The notes under the pieces were generated by a model. It saw nothing but the letters and a program-made list of their open reading frames with translations, made no database searches and had not been told where the DNA came from. Shown here piece by piece: positions 8,885 through 18,508 of a stretch of 64,000 bases of DNA. The position numbers and the translations under genes were made by a program. This DNA is from Phycisphaerae bacterium (GTDB lineage Bacteria > Planctomycetota > Phycisphaerae > UBA1845 > Fen-1342), in assembly GCA_028279405.1 (NCBI GenBank), contig JANQNU010000065.1, positions 1 through 64,000 on the forward strand, in the 5' to 3' direction. The first letter of the stretch is position 1. Each line of letters begins with the position of its first letter.

Positions 8885-9043
8885 CTACATCATGGTGGAC
8901 ATCATCTCCATAGCGTCCATCATCGAGTCTGTTCCATCCAGCATGAAATCGGTGAAGAAGGAGATCGTCTGCTGGATCAGAAACAAAACACCGGGCAGCA
9001 AAACGAGCACCACCACACCAAATAAGAGCGGATCGAAATTCAT
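8885..9043 (-). CDS. 52-residue single-span membrane peptide
   Basis: A short gene easily missed by length cut-offs. ATG 9043 is preceded by GAGGAGAG at 8-9 nt, and the frame encodes MNFDPLLFGV, then about 15 hydrophobic residues (VVLVLLPGVLFLI) forming one membrane helix, then a methionine-rich acidic tail with MMDAMEMMSTMM and a TAG stop. It lies 146 bp upstream of the basic protein gene on the same strand and probably heads the pyrF operon. No family recognised. The strong ribosome-binding site and single clean helix argue for a real small protein. Confidence 0.6.
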   Translation of the reverse strand: MNFDPLLFGVVVLVLLPGVLFLIQQTISFFTDFMLDGTDSMMDAMEMMSTMM

Positions 9044-9236
9044 TTCCTAGTCTCTCCTCTCTCGAAGTGGATCGCCAACAACCTGACTAGCGCAGCTTAG
9101 CCGCGGCGACAAGCGCGAGCAACGCGTTTTTTTTGACACGCTCCGAGGCCGCGCAGATTCGCCGAAAAACGCCACTTTTTTCCATCGGACGGTATGATGA
9201 TAATCGACCCTCATCACCGAGTGCGATTGGAGCCCG

Positions 9237-10064
9237 ATGGAACTTCCCGTTCGCTTGCCGTCAGAGCCTCCCGATGCGCTGTACGAGCAACCGGAGTGGA
9301 TCGCCGGCGTTGAGCGAATCTGCGACGCACTCCAGGCAATCATTGACGATCCCGCAATTCCCGAGTTCAAGCAGTGCGGCGAGTTGCCGCAGTCGTTCTT
9401 CGAGCGCCTCCAGTCGGCGCTCGATGACTATGACGCACTCATCGACTTCGCTCTCGCATTCGACGGTAGTGGCGCGCGGATACAGTGCAAGAAGGGTTGC
9501 GCCAACTGCTGCATCGACCTCGTGCGCGGTGTCACGACACCCGAGGTCGTGAACATCTATCATCACGTTCGAGGCTGGCCCGATGCGCGCGAGATCTTCG
9601 AATACCATCGCGACTCCGCCGTCATGTTCATGGAGATTCTCGAAAGCAAGCTCGAACCCGGGGAGCAGTCGTTCGGGGCCGACGACCCGCGGTTGATCGA
9701 GGCCCATGTCGAGTACAACCGCCGACAGCGACCGTGCGGCTTTCTCGACACCGAATCCGGATGCTGCCGGATCTACCGCGTACGCCCGCTGGCGTGCCGC
9801 TACTTCTTCAGCTTCGACGCACCGGAAAAGTGTACGCCGACACACGAGGACTACCTCTCACGAAACACGCGCACGATACACCTGCCGGAAGCGGTACATC
9901 AGCGGTTGCTCGAGATCGGTCGGCGGTTCGGCTTTCCCACGCTAAGCTATCTCTCCGGCGGATTCTGCGGCTTTGCGGCGGAAATCATGCACACACGCCC
10001 GATCCGAGTCGCTGACGACGAGAACGCGGCGCGTCGCAGCGACGGCACGGGCGCTGCCGACTAA
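9237..10064 (+). CDS. YkgJ-family cysteine cluster protein
   Basis: 275 residues with the CxxxCxxCC cluster in KKGCANCCIDL (about residue 85), then CGFLDTESGCCRIYRVRPLA and CRYFF in the centre. These are the conserved positions of the YkgJ/UPF0153 putative zinc- or iron-binding domain. An N-terminal extension of about 80 residues (many acidic residues) precedes the cluster. ATG 9237 has GGAG four bases upstream. Molecular function in the family is unsettled; metal chelation is the usual suggestion. A TTGACA at 9133 and TATGAT/GATAAT around 9193-9204 lie upstream, but their spacing does not make one clear promoter. Confidence 0.8.
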   Translation: MELPVRLPSEPPDALYEQPEWIAGVERICDALQAIIDDPAIPEFKQCGELPQSFFERLQSALDDYDALIDFALAFDGSGARIQCKKGCANCCIDLVRGVTTPEVVNIYHHVRGWPDAREIFEYHRDSAVMFMEILESKLEPGEQSFGADDPRLIEAHVEYNRRQRPCGFLDTESGCCRIYRVRPLACRYFFSFDAPEKCTPTHEDYLSRNTRTIHLPEAVHQRLLEIGRRFGFPTLSYLSGGFCGFAAEIMHTRPIRVADDENAARRSDGTGAAD

Positions 10065-10233
10065 CGCGAGATACGGAATTCGACAGGGCGGCGGCGGCTG
10101 AACCGTCCACCTTGAACGAACCGTTTCGATGGAAATCAGGGTTGTCAGGAGGATGGTCGGGCCCTACCGTAATGACGAGCCGATTCGATTCGCAAAGCAG
10201 TTTACGCACGACATCTTGAGGAGGAAACACGGC

Positions 10234-10992
10234 ATGAGGCTGTCACACCTTGCCACGCTGGCGGCGGCGGGACTTATGGTCGCGTCCACGCAGGCCCAAT
10301 TGACATCCATGAAGGCGGAACACGATCCGCAAGCCGCCAATTTCTTTACGCTCGATTTCCAGGACGGTACGCCGCGAAATGCGGAAATCTCCGCGACCAA
10401 TTTCGATCTGCGGCTCGATGCGAAAACCGGCGCGGCGCTGTTCGTCAGCTATCAGCAGCAGATCGATTCGATCGATATCCCGATCGGCGGCGGCCTTACC
10501 ATACCGACCGGCGAAATCACCGTCCGCGTCGTCCCGGGCAGCTCGACCGGAACCTTCGACGCCGAAGCCAACACGTTCTCGACACAGGAAGACTATGAAA
10601 TCTCCTTCACCGAGGACCTGTCGGCGATCGGTTTCGTCTCGCCGGTGATCCTCCCGAGCAGCTCGACGGGTACGGTCACCTTCGATCCGACAACGGGAAT
10701 CGCGCAGATCGGCCAGATCTCACAGATCTGGGAAGGCGAGACCCAGGTCGGCGCATTCCCGTTGCTCTACCGTTGTGAGGTTAACACGACCTTCCAGACG
10801 CGGCTGGTCGGCGACATGAGCTGCGATGGCAGCCTGGGCGTCGATGACATCGGCGGATTCGTCGGTGCGCTCACCGATCCGAACTACCCCGGTACCCCGC
10901 TTTGCGACGCTTCCGTCGCAGACGTCAATGGTGACGGGGCCGTTACTGTCGGCGACATCAACGGATTCGTCGAGCTCGTGCTCAACGGGTAG
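10234..10992 (+). CDS. Secreted protein with a dockerin-like EF-hand tail
   Basis: 252 residues starting at ATG 10234, which has GGAGG 9 nt upstream and a signal peptide (LATLAAAGLMVASTQAQ). The middle is a beta-rich domain of unknown type. The last 65 residues contain two EF-hand-like loops, GDMSCDGSLGVDDIGGFV and ADVNGDGAVTVGDINGFV, the dockerin-like tail common on planctomycete extracellular proteins. Family knowledge suggests calcium binding and possible docking or retention at the cell surface. The function of the main domain is not recognised. Confidence 0.7.
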   Translation: MRLSHLATLAAAGLMVASTQAQLTSMKAEHDPQAANFFTLDFQDGTPRNAEISATNFDLRLDAKTGAALFVSYQQQIDSIDIPIGGGLTIPTGEITVRVVPGSSTGTFDAEANTFSTQEDYEISFTEDLSAIGFVSPVILPSSSTGTVTFDPTTGIAQIGQISQIWEGETQVGAFPLLYRCEVNTTFQTRLVGDMSCDGSLGVDDIGGFVGALTDPNYPGTPLCDASVADVNGDGAVTVGDINGFVELVLNG

Positions 10993-11061
10993 AAAGGCGG
11001 CCCGTACTCGGCAAACCCCGGCCGGCTGCTGTCCGGCCGGGCCCGCGCCGACTCAATTCGC

Positions 11062-11841
11062 ATGAGCGCTGACCGTCGCTTCGGGTGGGGACTGCTGTGG
11101 TTTCTCGGGCTCTGGCTCACTACCGTCGGGATTGCCGCAGTGGTGATCACGCTCGAGGTCGCCATCTACCGAAGCGCCCCATGGGACTCGCCACAGGTGT
11201 TGCTTCGGGATGTCCGCCCGGCGCAGCGGAGAGTTTGGTTTACCGGCGATCGGCACACGTATTATCGCAAAGATAGGTACGGATCCCCACCGAACGAGCA
11301 GGTCATGTATTGGCCGCCGGGCACAACCGAGGAAATGTTCGAACAGCGTTCCAGGGAATCGCAGCGCACCGGTGGGCTGATGCAGACCGTGATGTACGAT
11401 GAACTTCTATTCGGCCGGCCGTTCGTTTGGCTGAGCATCGAAGTGACCCTGTTCAACGAGCGATCCAGCACCCAGTTCTATCGGAATACCCGCCCCCTTC
11501 AACCGGAGGGAGAGAGCGTCCCGTTCCAAAAAATCCGTTTTGGACGCTTGTTCTACAACTCGTTCCTGTCGACGACCGGCATCGTCGCTGCAGTACTGTG
11601 GCTTCTCATTGTCTATCCTCGAATCGTCATGGTTCGGCGACGCCGTGCCGTGGGACAATGCGAGCACTGCGGATTCCAGCTCGGGCATGCGCCAGGTGAC
11701 CGCTGCCCCGAGTGCGGAAAAAGAGCGAAAGAACCACTCACCGCCCATCCAACTCTTCGATACGCCGCTGAATCGCTTGGATACGGTGCTTTACTGACTG
11801 CGAGCCCGTCATGGCGAGCAGACGATCGCACCAGTCCGTAA
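11062..11841 (+). CDS. Membrane protein with C-terminal zinc ribbon
   Basis: 259 residues with one membrane helix near the N-terminus (about 10-32) and another near 175-195, flanking a long periplasmic stretch. The cytoplasmic tail carries CEHCGFQLGHAPGDRCPECG, a four-cysteine zinc ribbon. The same design is seen in the smaller protein at 37123-37569, where the ribbon reads CDSCGYDLRG...CPECG. No activity is known. The 3' end overlaps the convergent gene by 104 bp, so the exact C-terminus beyond the ribbon is less certain. Confidence 0.6.
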   Translation: MSADRRFGWGLLWFLGLWLTTVGIAAVVITLEVAIYRSAPWDSPQVLLRDVRPAQRRVWFTGDRHTYYRKDRYGSPPNEQVMYWPPGTTEEMFEQRSRESQRTGGLMQTVMYDELLFGRPFVWLSIEVTLFNERSSTQFYRNTRPLQPEGESVPFQKIRFGRLFYNSFLSTTGIVAAVLWLLIVYPRIVMVRRRRAVGQCEHCGFQLGHAPGDRCPECGKRAKEPLTAHPTLRYAAESLGYGALLTASPSWRADDRTSP

Positions 11842-12220
11842 CGTACGTGATCGCTTGCTGGACCTTCTGCGGCACCATGCCGCTTTGCGGCAGCTTGCCT
11901 TGCCGCCTGCCCGTTCGTACATACATGAGCAGTTCTTCCAGAAACGCGCACTGTTCCCAAGGTTCGCCGCGCGGTTCAGCGGCGAGAATCTGGTCGAGGT
12001 GTCCGAGTCGCTCGTGATGGCGCAGGAACGCGAGCACACGCCAATTGCGGTCAAAGCGGAGGCGCATGAGTTTGTTCGTCACGAGTTCTTCGAGCCATTC
12101 AGCCTCGGTCTCCGGGGGAACCTCGTAGGCCCGATACCTCTCTTCGACGCCGTGCCTCGACATGTCGAACGTGGAGCCGTCGTACTCGAAAAAGAAAAGC
12201 TTGGCGGCGTCTAAGGACAT
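11738..12220 (-). CDS. Conserved-looking hypothetical protein
   Basis: 160 residues, soluble, rich in charged and aromatic residues (MSLDAAKLFFFEYDGSTF at the start; many arginine/glutamate-rich helices after it). No domain recognised. A good -10 box (TATAAT on the minus strand, 12260-12265) lies about 40 bp before the ATG. The last 35 codons run antisense to the 3' end of the zinc-ribbon gene. Confidence 0.5.
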   Translation of the reverse strand: MSLDAAKLFFFEYDGSTFDMSRHGVEERYRAYEVPPETEAEWLEELVTNKLMRLRFDRNWRVLAFLRHHERLGHLDQILAAEPRGEPWEQCAFLEELLMYVRTGRRQGKLPQSGMVPQKVQQAITYVTDWCDRLLAMTGSQSVKHRIQAIQRRIEELDGR

Positions 12221-12259
12221 GCTCGTTTCCCAAGTTCCGTGCGACCTCTCGCACCGATG

Positions 12260-12265
12260 ATTATA
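12260..12265 (-). promoter_or_regulatory. -10 box TATAAT before the 11738-12220 gene
   Basis: Perfect TATAAT on the minus strand, 40 bp before the ATG at 12220. No good -35 is seen at 16-18 bp. Confidence 0.4.
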
Positions 12266-12439
12266 GAGAGACTTGGGAATCAGTACGGCAAGCTGCGCCC
12301 AAAGAATGGGCTCGTACCCATCATGGGCCCTCGCGATCGTTGGTGTACTTCGGGCTCACCGATGATCGTGTGGCTTGACGCGTTTGGTAAGCACCGGGCA
12401 CTGACGGTGAATGATGTAGTTGTCCCAGAGTGTTACGCT

Positions 12440-12496
12440 GGGGGGGGGCACACTGAGTTGCGGCGCGAAACGCGCCCCACCCTGAAAGGGCGGGGC
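12440..12496. repeat. G9 run and nested hairpins after the pseudopilin operon
   Basis: The 289-bp gap between the end of the pilin operon (12510) and the hypothetical gene holds a run of nine G (12440-12448), a GGCGCG/CGCGCC hairpin (12462-12476) and a GCCCCACCCT/AGGGCGGGGC hairpin (12474-12496) that share an arm and so exclude each other. There is no T-run, so termination would not be classically intrinsic. Nothing else is seen in this gap. Confidence 0.5.
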
Positions 12497-12509
12497 ACTT
12501 CGCCAAGGT

Positions 12510-15500
12510 CTATTCGTCGAAGCGCGCGTTGTAATAGCCGATGCGCCGTTCGCTCAACACATCCGGCAACGCGCCGCTCTGCGACACATAGAGTCCGTTA
12601 CCCGTGTTGGGATCGATGCCGACCTGCGGTAGCAGGTTCGTCCGATCGATCGTCAACTGCGAACGGATGCTGCGATCCGGATCCTGTCGATCGGTCACAG
12701 CTGTATACACCGTGAAGACGTTGCTTCGCGTGGTCAGGTAGTGCGTATCGAGATACGCGATCGTCTGCACGGCCTTCATGAAATCACGCCTGCCGGTAGT
12801 CGAGCTGAGCGCGGACGCGAACGTGCCGGTACGCGGTTCGGCGGCGAACCCGCGGACATTCAGCAACTCACCGAGGCTGATGAAGCCGTACTTGCCCGCC
12901 TCGTCGCGCAGCGAACCGTACCCTGCGCCACCGCCCACTCCGAAACGATCCGAGACGCGGCGCAGGTGGGCGTCAGTCATCGAGAACGCGCTGTCGTTGT
13001 TGGAATAGACGATCCGGTCGCGATACTCCGCGATCGAGCGTCCCAGTGCGGTCCCCAATCGCCAACGGCCCGAGAATGGCGTCGCCTGATCCTGGCCCGA
13101 CGAAACACGTCCGAAACCACCCGGTTCGCTGAGCGTCTGCTGGCTCAAGCGGTTCTCGTTGCTGAAGAGGAACCGCTGCTGCCCCGTCGGGCTCGGCCCC
13201 ATCATCACGCCCGAGACTCTGGAGTAGAACGCCGGCGAAGCCGTTCCCAGGAAGGGAATGCCAGCGAACGCGCCCACGCCTTGAGGGCCGATGACCGGTA
13301 AGCCCGCGAGGATGTACCACGGCGCCGTGTTGACGTTGATCCGGCCCGGGATGCGGTCCGGATCGACAAAGTCATCCGGGTCGACGGTCGTGAAGTAGTC
13401 GTACACGAGCAAGCCCCACGGAATCCGGCCATCACCGGTGTCGGCGAACTGCTCGATACCCGTACCGAAGCTCGCGTTGTCGTTGGACGCCGCTACTTGC
13501 AGATTGTCGAAAAGCGGCATGTGACCGAAGTCGATCGGCCAAGCCGCCCCGTACGGCGTCGCACCGTTCCGGCCCTCGATGAATCGTCGACGCAGCCACT
13601 CCGGCATCGAACGCAGCGTCATCTGAGCCGTCGCGATCGGCACCGTATTGCTGTTGGGACTGTCGACCGTAGCCTCAAACGTAAAGAGCTGCGGGGACGG
13701 CACGAAACCGCCCGGCGCTCCCGGCGCCGGCATCGTGTGCGAAAAACGCGGCACGAAGTGCAGGAAACCGACCGTCGGGAACGAAGCCGGTCGCGCGGAA
13801 GTTGTCCGATACTGCGGATCGTAATCAACATCGAGGTTGAAGTCGCGAGCGCCAGCGCTCATCACATACAGCGGCACGGAAGGCTGCACGAAGAGTGCAC
13901 CCCCGGCACCGCCACCGGTCGGGTTACCGCCACTGCCGCCCGTCGGATCGCCACCGCCTCCAATCGGCGGGCCACCACCGACAGGTCCACCGCCAACAGC
14001 GCCGCCAGCTTGTGCCGGCGTGAACGGGCCCGGCCCACCCAGACCGCCAACCAACGCGTTTCCTTGCGAGAAGAAGACACTGGCCGGCGGAGCCCCGTTC
14101 GGATCGTCCGCGTAGGTATAGAACGCCCCAGTGCCCGCAGCCGAGCGATCATCGAACTCGAACGCGGTCACGCAGCCCCAGCGCGCCATCAACTGCGGCG
14201 TGTTGGGATTGGTCCCGAAATAGGATTGCGACGCACTCGGCGGGCCCGTGTCACGGTGCGCGATCGAATAGCCAGTGACCTCATCGTCACTCGGATCATC
14301 CGGGTCATCCGCCAGCGCTTGCGTCATATCCGGCGCCCGCGTCTCGAACTCGTCCACCTGCACCCAGCCCGAACCGTTGCCCCAGCGCCACAACCGAATT
14401 CGGAAGAAGTCCTGGCCGTTCGTCGCGCGCGGCGCAACATTACTCAGCTGACCGACCTCGCTGCGAAACTGACCGGCCACACCCGTGGCAAACGTGCTGC
14501 GCATGTAGGTCAACGAACTACCGATCACCGGGTTACTCGTGTCGAGCGCGACAGTATAGAAGCTCCGACCGCCGAGTTTGCGCTTCGGCGTCGAACCCGG
14601 CGAAACCAGGTTGCTGCGATTGAGATTCGAGCCCGACAAGACCGCGTTCGTCTCGTCACGTCCCAGCACGTGCAGACCGGTCGGCACGACCCCGGACTCC
14701 GTCGGGGCGATGTTCAGATCGGTCGCCTGCGCCGGGAACGAGTCGTTGATGCTGATGGCGTACTGCAATAACGGGATCGCGTGCGAGTCCTCGGTATCGT
14801 TTCCACCATCCCCAAACAGACCGCCTTGGGCCGGAATGTCCGCCCAGGCCGGATCGTTCGGGTTGTAGAGCTCGATCACGAACGAATCACGGTCGATACT
14901 GGCCGGGACGGCGCCAGGATTCGGTCCGTTACCGGGACCGGGACCGGGCGGATTCCCGTCACCGCCAAGCGGACCGCCTCCCGGATCCTCCGGCGATCGG
15001 TCACGCTCGCGATAGTTGAGCACCTGCGTGATGAACAACTGCGGCGAATAGCCAACATAACGGGTGTTGGTCGGCACGCGGTCGACAACGACCCGGTTCG
15101 ATTCGCTGACCGGCAGCGCCCCGCTCAGGAAGTCGTCGATGAACACGTTGTCGATGAAGCCGTCCGTGTCGCGCGGATCGGCGCTGGTCGTGATCCGCGG
15201 CGCCGCGAAGGCAACCGTGTTCACCGCCAACATGAGCGCCTGACGACGACGGGTCAGGCCCTGCGACCCCCAATTGCCGTAGCCGCTGAGCATGTCGTAG
15301 TAGTAGTTCGCAATCTCGCGGACGATCTGCTGGCCGCGGCCCGGCTGGCCCCCGTTCCACGCCAGGAACGACCCATCCGCAGCGAACGCTTCGCGAATCT
15401 TGCCGAGATAGAACTTGCGCTCGCCGGGGAACAGACCGAGGATCCCACTGGACGTGCGAAGGCGCTCGTCCTCCTTGTCGATATCCAACGGGTAGAGCAC

Positions 15501-16775
15501 CCGCGCTCGATCGTCACTCGTGTTGAGCGTCGTCACGTGCCGCCGACGGTTGTACGTATTGAGCACCTGCGTCCCGAACGCATTGAAGGTCTGCGGATCG
15601 AGGAAGCTCGACTGCGTCCACGCCTGCCAACTGGAGAACGGATTAGCACTGTTTGGATCGTACAGCGCGAATCGCTGCCAAGCGGCCCGCGGTGTCGTCC
15701 CCTGGATCCGCAACTGCGGAACCATCACATTGGAATAACCCCGCTCGAAAGCCCGTAACGGCTCGGGGACCCGACCATCGCTGAAGGCCAGCGGCCGATA
15801 CGTGGGCAGCCCGCCACGACGACGCAGGTAAGGCTCGATCGCGTAAGCGCTGTCGCTCAGCTGATCCGAGACCGAATTGAACACACTGTTGCCGGCACGC
15901 GTCACATCACCGAGCGCGAGCCAGTCGAACATCTGCTGCGAGAAGCGGTAGTTCCATGCCTCATTCGCATTCAGACTGCCGGCTCGACGGTTACGGAAAT
16001 CGAACGACACCATGCCGCCGTGCCCAATAACGCGTATCACTGGAACAAAACGTGCTGCCTCGTCCATTCGACGAAAGATGGTCCGGTTGCGGAGCTGCTC
16101 AGCCGTGATCGTGTTGTCCGGGCCATTGCCGAACGCAAGCGACGGCGGCACGCTGACCGTGTTCCCCGTCTCGGCCCCCGCCAATTCGATGATCTCCGCC
16201 TGGCCCGGCAGATACGTGTCCGGAATACCGTCTCCATCCGCATCCAGCATGATCACTCGCTGGTTCTCGGCGATTCGGTAGATCGGGCTGACAAACCCGG
16301 TATCAAGCTCGTCGTACGCCGGCAGCGCGTCCGCCAGCGTCAACTCACGACCCAACGTGTTCGGATTGCTGCCGAAACGTGTCGTGCCCGGATAGCGAAC
16401 CGCACTCAAATACGCCAGCGGGTCCGTCGCGAGGTTCGGCGCGGCCGGATCCGGAACCGGTTCCGTCGCTGACAGCCAGGAAGTCGACCCACTGCCGGCA
16501 CTATCCGCGTAGCCCAGCAACGGAGCGTCTCCGCCGGTCGCAAGAACCTGCGCATCCTGGCCATACCAGGATTGGGCAATCTTCGATAACACGAGACTGT
16601 GCACACCGTCGAAAATATCTTCGAGCTGATCCTGCCGCTGCGCCTGAAGCAGCGTCAAACGGTCGAAGCGCGCGAGCGTGATATAGGCCGAGACGATGAT
16701 GAATAACATCGCCAGCAAACCCACCACCATCAGCAAGACGGTCGCTCGTTTCCGGTTGTTTCGCGTTCGCATCAT
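12510..16775 (-). CDS. Giant GspK/PilX-like pseudopilin
   Basis: 1421 residues (1436 if GTG/ATG 16820 is used). The N-terminus has a basic leader (MMRTRNNRKRA) and a hydrophobic helix (TVLLMVVGLLAMLFIIV). Near the C-terminal quarter is GRINVNTAPWYILAGLP, the helix-hairpin-helix segment diagnostic of GspK. Typical GspK proteins are 300-350 residues; here the periplasmic part is about four times longer and includes a glycine-rich linker (around residue 940-980). The usual glycine before the prepilin cleavage site is absent (KRATVLL). It is the last gene of the operon, 242-290 bp behind the GspJ-like gene. ATG 16775 is preferred for its AGGTG upstream. The role inferred is the pseudopilus tip. 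Confidence 0.75.
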   Translation of the reverse strand: MMRTRNNRKRATVLLMVVGLLAMLFIIVSAYITLARFDRLTLLQAQRQDQLEDIFDGVHSLVLSKIAQSWYGQDAQVLATGGDAPLLGYADSAGSGSTSWLSATEPVPDPAAPNLATDPLAYLSAVRYPGTTRFGSNPNTLGRELTLADALPAYDELDTGFVSPIYRIAENQRVIMLDADGDGIPDTYLPGQAEIIELAGAETGNTVSVPPSLAFGNGPDNTITAEQLRNRTIFRRMDEAARFVPVIRVIGHGGMVSFDFRNRRAGSLNANEAWNYRFSQQMFDWLALGDVTRAGNSVFNSVSDQLSDSAYAIEPYLRRRGGLPTYRPLAFSDGRVPEPLRAFERGYSNVMVPQLRIQGTTPRAAWQRFALYDPNSANPFSSWQAWTQSSFLDPQTFNAFGTQVLNTYNRRRHVTTLNTSDDRARVLYPLDIDKEDERLRTSSGILGLFPGERKFYLGKIREAFAADGSFLAWNGGQPGRGQQIVREIANYYYDMLSGYGNWGSQGLTRRRQALMLAVNTVAFAAPRITTSADPRDTDGFIDNVFIDDFLSGALPVSESNRVVVDRVPTNTRYVGYSPQLFITQVLNYRERDRSPEDPGGGPLGGDGNPPGPGPGNGPNPGAVPASIDRDSFVIELYNPNDPAWADIPAQGGLFGDGGNDTEDSHAIPLLQYAISINDSFPAQATDLNIAPTESGVVPTGLHVLGRDETNAVLSGSNLNRSNLVSPGSTPKRKLGGRSFYTVALDTSNPVIGSSLTYMRSTFATGVAGQFRSEVGQLSNVAPRATNGQDFFRIRLWRWGNGSGWVQVDEFETRAPDMTQALADDPDDPSDDEVTGYSIAHRDTGPPSASQSYFGTNPNTPQLMARWGCVTAFEFDDRSAAGTGAFYTYADDPNGAPPASVFFSQGNALVGGLGGPGPFTPAQAGGAVGGGPVGGGPPIGGGGDPTGGSGGNPTGGGAGGALFVQPSVPLYVMSAGARDFNLDVDYDPQYRTTSARPASFPTVGFLHFVPRFSHTMPAPGAPGGFVPSPQLFTFEATVDSPNSNTVPIATAQMTLRSMPEWLRRRFIEGRNGATPYGAAWPIDFGHMPLFDNLQVAASNDNASFGTGIEQFADTGDGRIPWGLLVYDYFTTVDPDDFVDPDRIPGRINVNTAPWYILAGLPVIGPQGVGAFAGIPFLGTASPAFYSRVSGVMMGPSPTGQQRFLFSNENRLSQQTLSEPGGFGRVSSGQDQATPFSGRWRLGTALGRSIAEYRDRIVYSNNDSAFSMTDAHLRRVSDRFGVGGGAGYGSLRDEAGKYGFISLGELLNVRGFAAEPRTGTFASALSSTTGRRDFMKAVQTIAYLDTHYLTTRSNVFTVYTAVTDRQDPDRSIRSQLTIDRTNLLPQVGIDPNTGNGLYVSQSGALPDVLSERRIGYYNARFDE

Positions 16776-17021
16776 TAGGTCACCTAAGGCCATTAACAGC
16801 CGATACTTACGACTGGACATCCCAGCGTCTCATCCCAATGCCATTGTGCCGCTCACGTCAACCGTCCCAGGTTTCCCGCGGCACGGTAAACCCTTGTCCA
16901 ATAAAATGTTGACGACCGGCCACCAGGATGATGACAGTACTTATCGGAACACCCGACATCCGAATGAGACCGATTTGATAGTGGGTCCGATATGTAGCCT
17001 GCCCGCTCCGTCAGACAGACC

Positions 17022-17052
17022 GGCCCGATCGAGACTCGAGCTCCATCGGGCC
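17022..17052. repeat. Inverted repeat between GspJ- and GspK-like genes
   Basis: GGCCCGAT (17022-17029) and ATCGGGCC (17045-17052) form a perfect 8-bp stem in the 242-bp gap, 11 bp past the GspJ-like stop. There is no T-run; it may stabilise or trim the upstream mRNA. The rest of the gap shows nothing clear. Confidence 0.45.
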
Positions 17053-17062
17053 CCCGCAACGC

Positions 17063-18508
17063 TTAATCAAAACGATGCACCAGCGTCCGGACGATCGGCT
17101 CCTCGAGCCGACCACGCTTGTCGAACACCCGCACCGTCACCCGGACGGCATACGGCCACATTCGGACGCGGACGTTCTGGCCGGTCGCCGGCTGGTTCGG
17201 GTTGATCAAGCCGAAACCGCGGTTGAGATTCGGGTCGCCCCGATCCAGGGCTTCGAGAACGCCCTCGCGATTGACCGTACTATCCGGCACGAAGACATAC
17301 CGTTGGCCATTGGGCACCTGCGTCCAACGCGGCGGATCGAACCGCTCCGATGCCGACAGGCTGCCCGGCCGCGGATCCGGCGAATAATCCGCCCCGTTTC
17401 GCGGATCCTCCGGCATCAGAAACTCAACCTGAAACCAGGCACACGCCGGCAACGCATGCAACCCAAGGTTGCTCCGCAGATTGGCAGGGGGTTGCTCGAG
17501 GATCGTCGCGAAGTGCTTGATCCGTCGGGCACTACCCGAATTGGTGTCATACAGCGTACCGTCCAACGCACGGGCCGCTAACGTACTACCCATCCAGAAC
17601 GTCTGATCGTACGGCGACTCCAGCGCCGTGATCCCCTGGAACTGCCGGAGGTAGTCCTGGAAGTTGCCGACAACGCAGTCGCCGGCGTTCGTCGCGCTCT
17701 GCAGCGCACTCGATAGCCGGTTCCCCGGCGGATTGATCGGCGTGCACTGCAGCAAAGGCGGCCAACCGCCAGAATGACGACCAAAGTAAAGTGGACCGTC
17801 AAACATGTCGGCGCCGATGTCCGCATCCCAGATCAGAATGGCCCGTCGCGCCAAAAACCAGCGCGTCAACGGCAGGGGGCTGATCTGATTGTTGTCATCG
17901 GTTGCAATGTGTCGGGGGAGACCCGAAAACGCGTAGATCGACTCCGAGCCGTCCACCAGGACCCACTGGTCTTTGGCCGCATGACCATATGTGACCAGTA
18001 CCGGCGCCTGCTTCGTCCCAAACAACAGCGGGTTGCGACTGGGGTCCGTGTCCGTCTCCACCGGTGCCTGCGACGCGCTGACCCGATTCGTTACGAACAT
18101 CATGACGTCCGCTCGCGGGTCACTATACTGGCTCAAGTTGTCCGCAAGCCCCGGTGTCTGCTCCGGATCGAAACCGTTCGGTACCAGCAACGGATCGCCG
18201 ACCAGGACACGCCAGTACCGATTCGCGTCCAGCCCATCCTGCGTCCGCGCCGCCGAAACCGTACGGCCATCGACGACCAGCACGCTCTCACCCGGGACGA
18301 TCGCGTCCAGATCCTTCTGCAACTCGAACAGAAACTGACGAACCCAAGTCTGCGCCTCGGAAAGCGCTGCTGCCTGCGTCGTCGTGCGCGTCGTGACGTT
18401 GAACACAACGAAGATCGCGCCCAGCGCCAATGTCAGCACCGCAACAGAGACCAACATCTCCACCAGCGTGAAACCGGAGCGCCGTAATTGTTGATTAAGC
18501 CTGCTCAT
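17063..18508 (-). CDS. GspJ/PilW-like pseudopilin
   Basis: 481 residues with a type III (prepilin) signal: MSRLNQQLRRSG, cleavage before FTLVEMLVSVAVLTLALGA, with glutamate at +5. The large C-terminal domain matches no family I can name but has the length and position of a minor pseudopilin (GspJ/PilW class). ATG 18508 overlaps the preceding gene's stop by 4 bp (ATGA), which fixes the start. In type II systems the GspI-J-K complex forms the pseudopilus tip; the order here (H, I, J, K) matches that of gsp operons. Confidence 0.75.
   Translation of the reverse strand: MSRLNQQLRRSGFTLVEMLVSVAVLTLALGAIFVVFNVTTRTTTQAAALSEAQTWVRQFLFELQKDLDAIVPGESVLVVDGRTVSAARTQDGLDANRYWRVLVGDPLLVPNGFDPEQTPGLADNLSQYSDPRADVMMFVTNRVSASQAPVETDTDPSRNPLLFGTKQAPVLVTYGHAAKDQWVLVDGSESIYAFSGLPRHIATDDNNQISPLPLTRWFLARRAILIWDADIGADMFDGPLYFGRHSGGWPPLLQCTPINPPGNRLSSALQSATNAGDCVVGNFQDYLRQFQGITALESPYDQTFWMGSTLAARALDGTLYDTNSGSARRIKHFATILEQPPANLRSNLGLHALPACAWFQVEFLMPEDPRNGADYSPDPRPGSLSASERFDPPRWTQVPNGQRYVFVPDSTVNREGVLEALDRGDPNLNRGFGLINPNQPATGQNVRVRMWPYAVRVTVRVFDKRGRLEEPIVRTLVHRFD

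Noticed and set aside
13497-14771. Plus-strand 424-codon frame
   Set aside because: Antisense to the GspK-like gene; arginine-rich, no ribosome-binding site, typical shadow of a high-GC gene.
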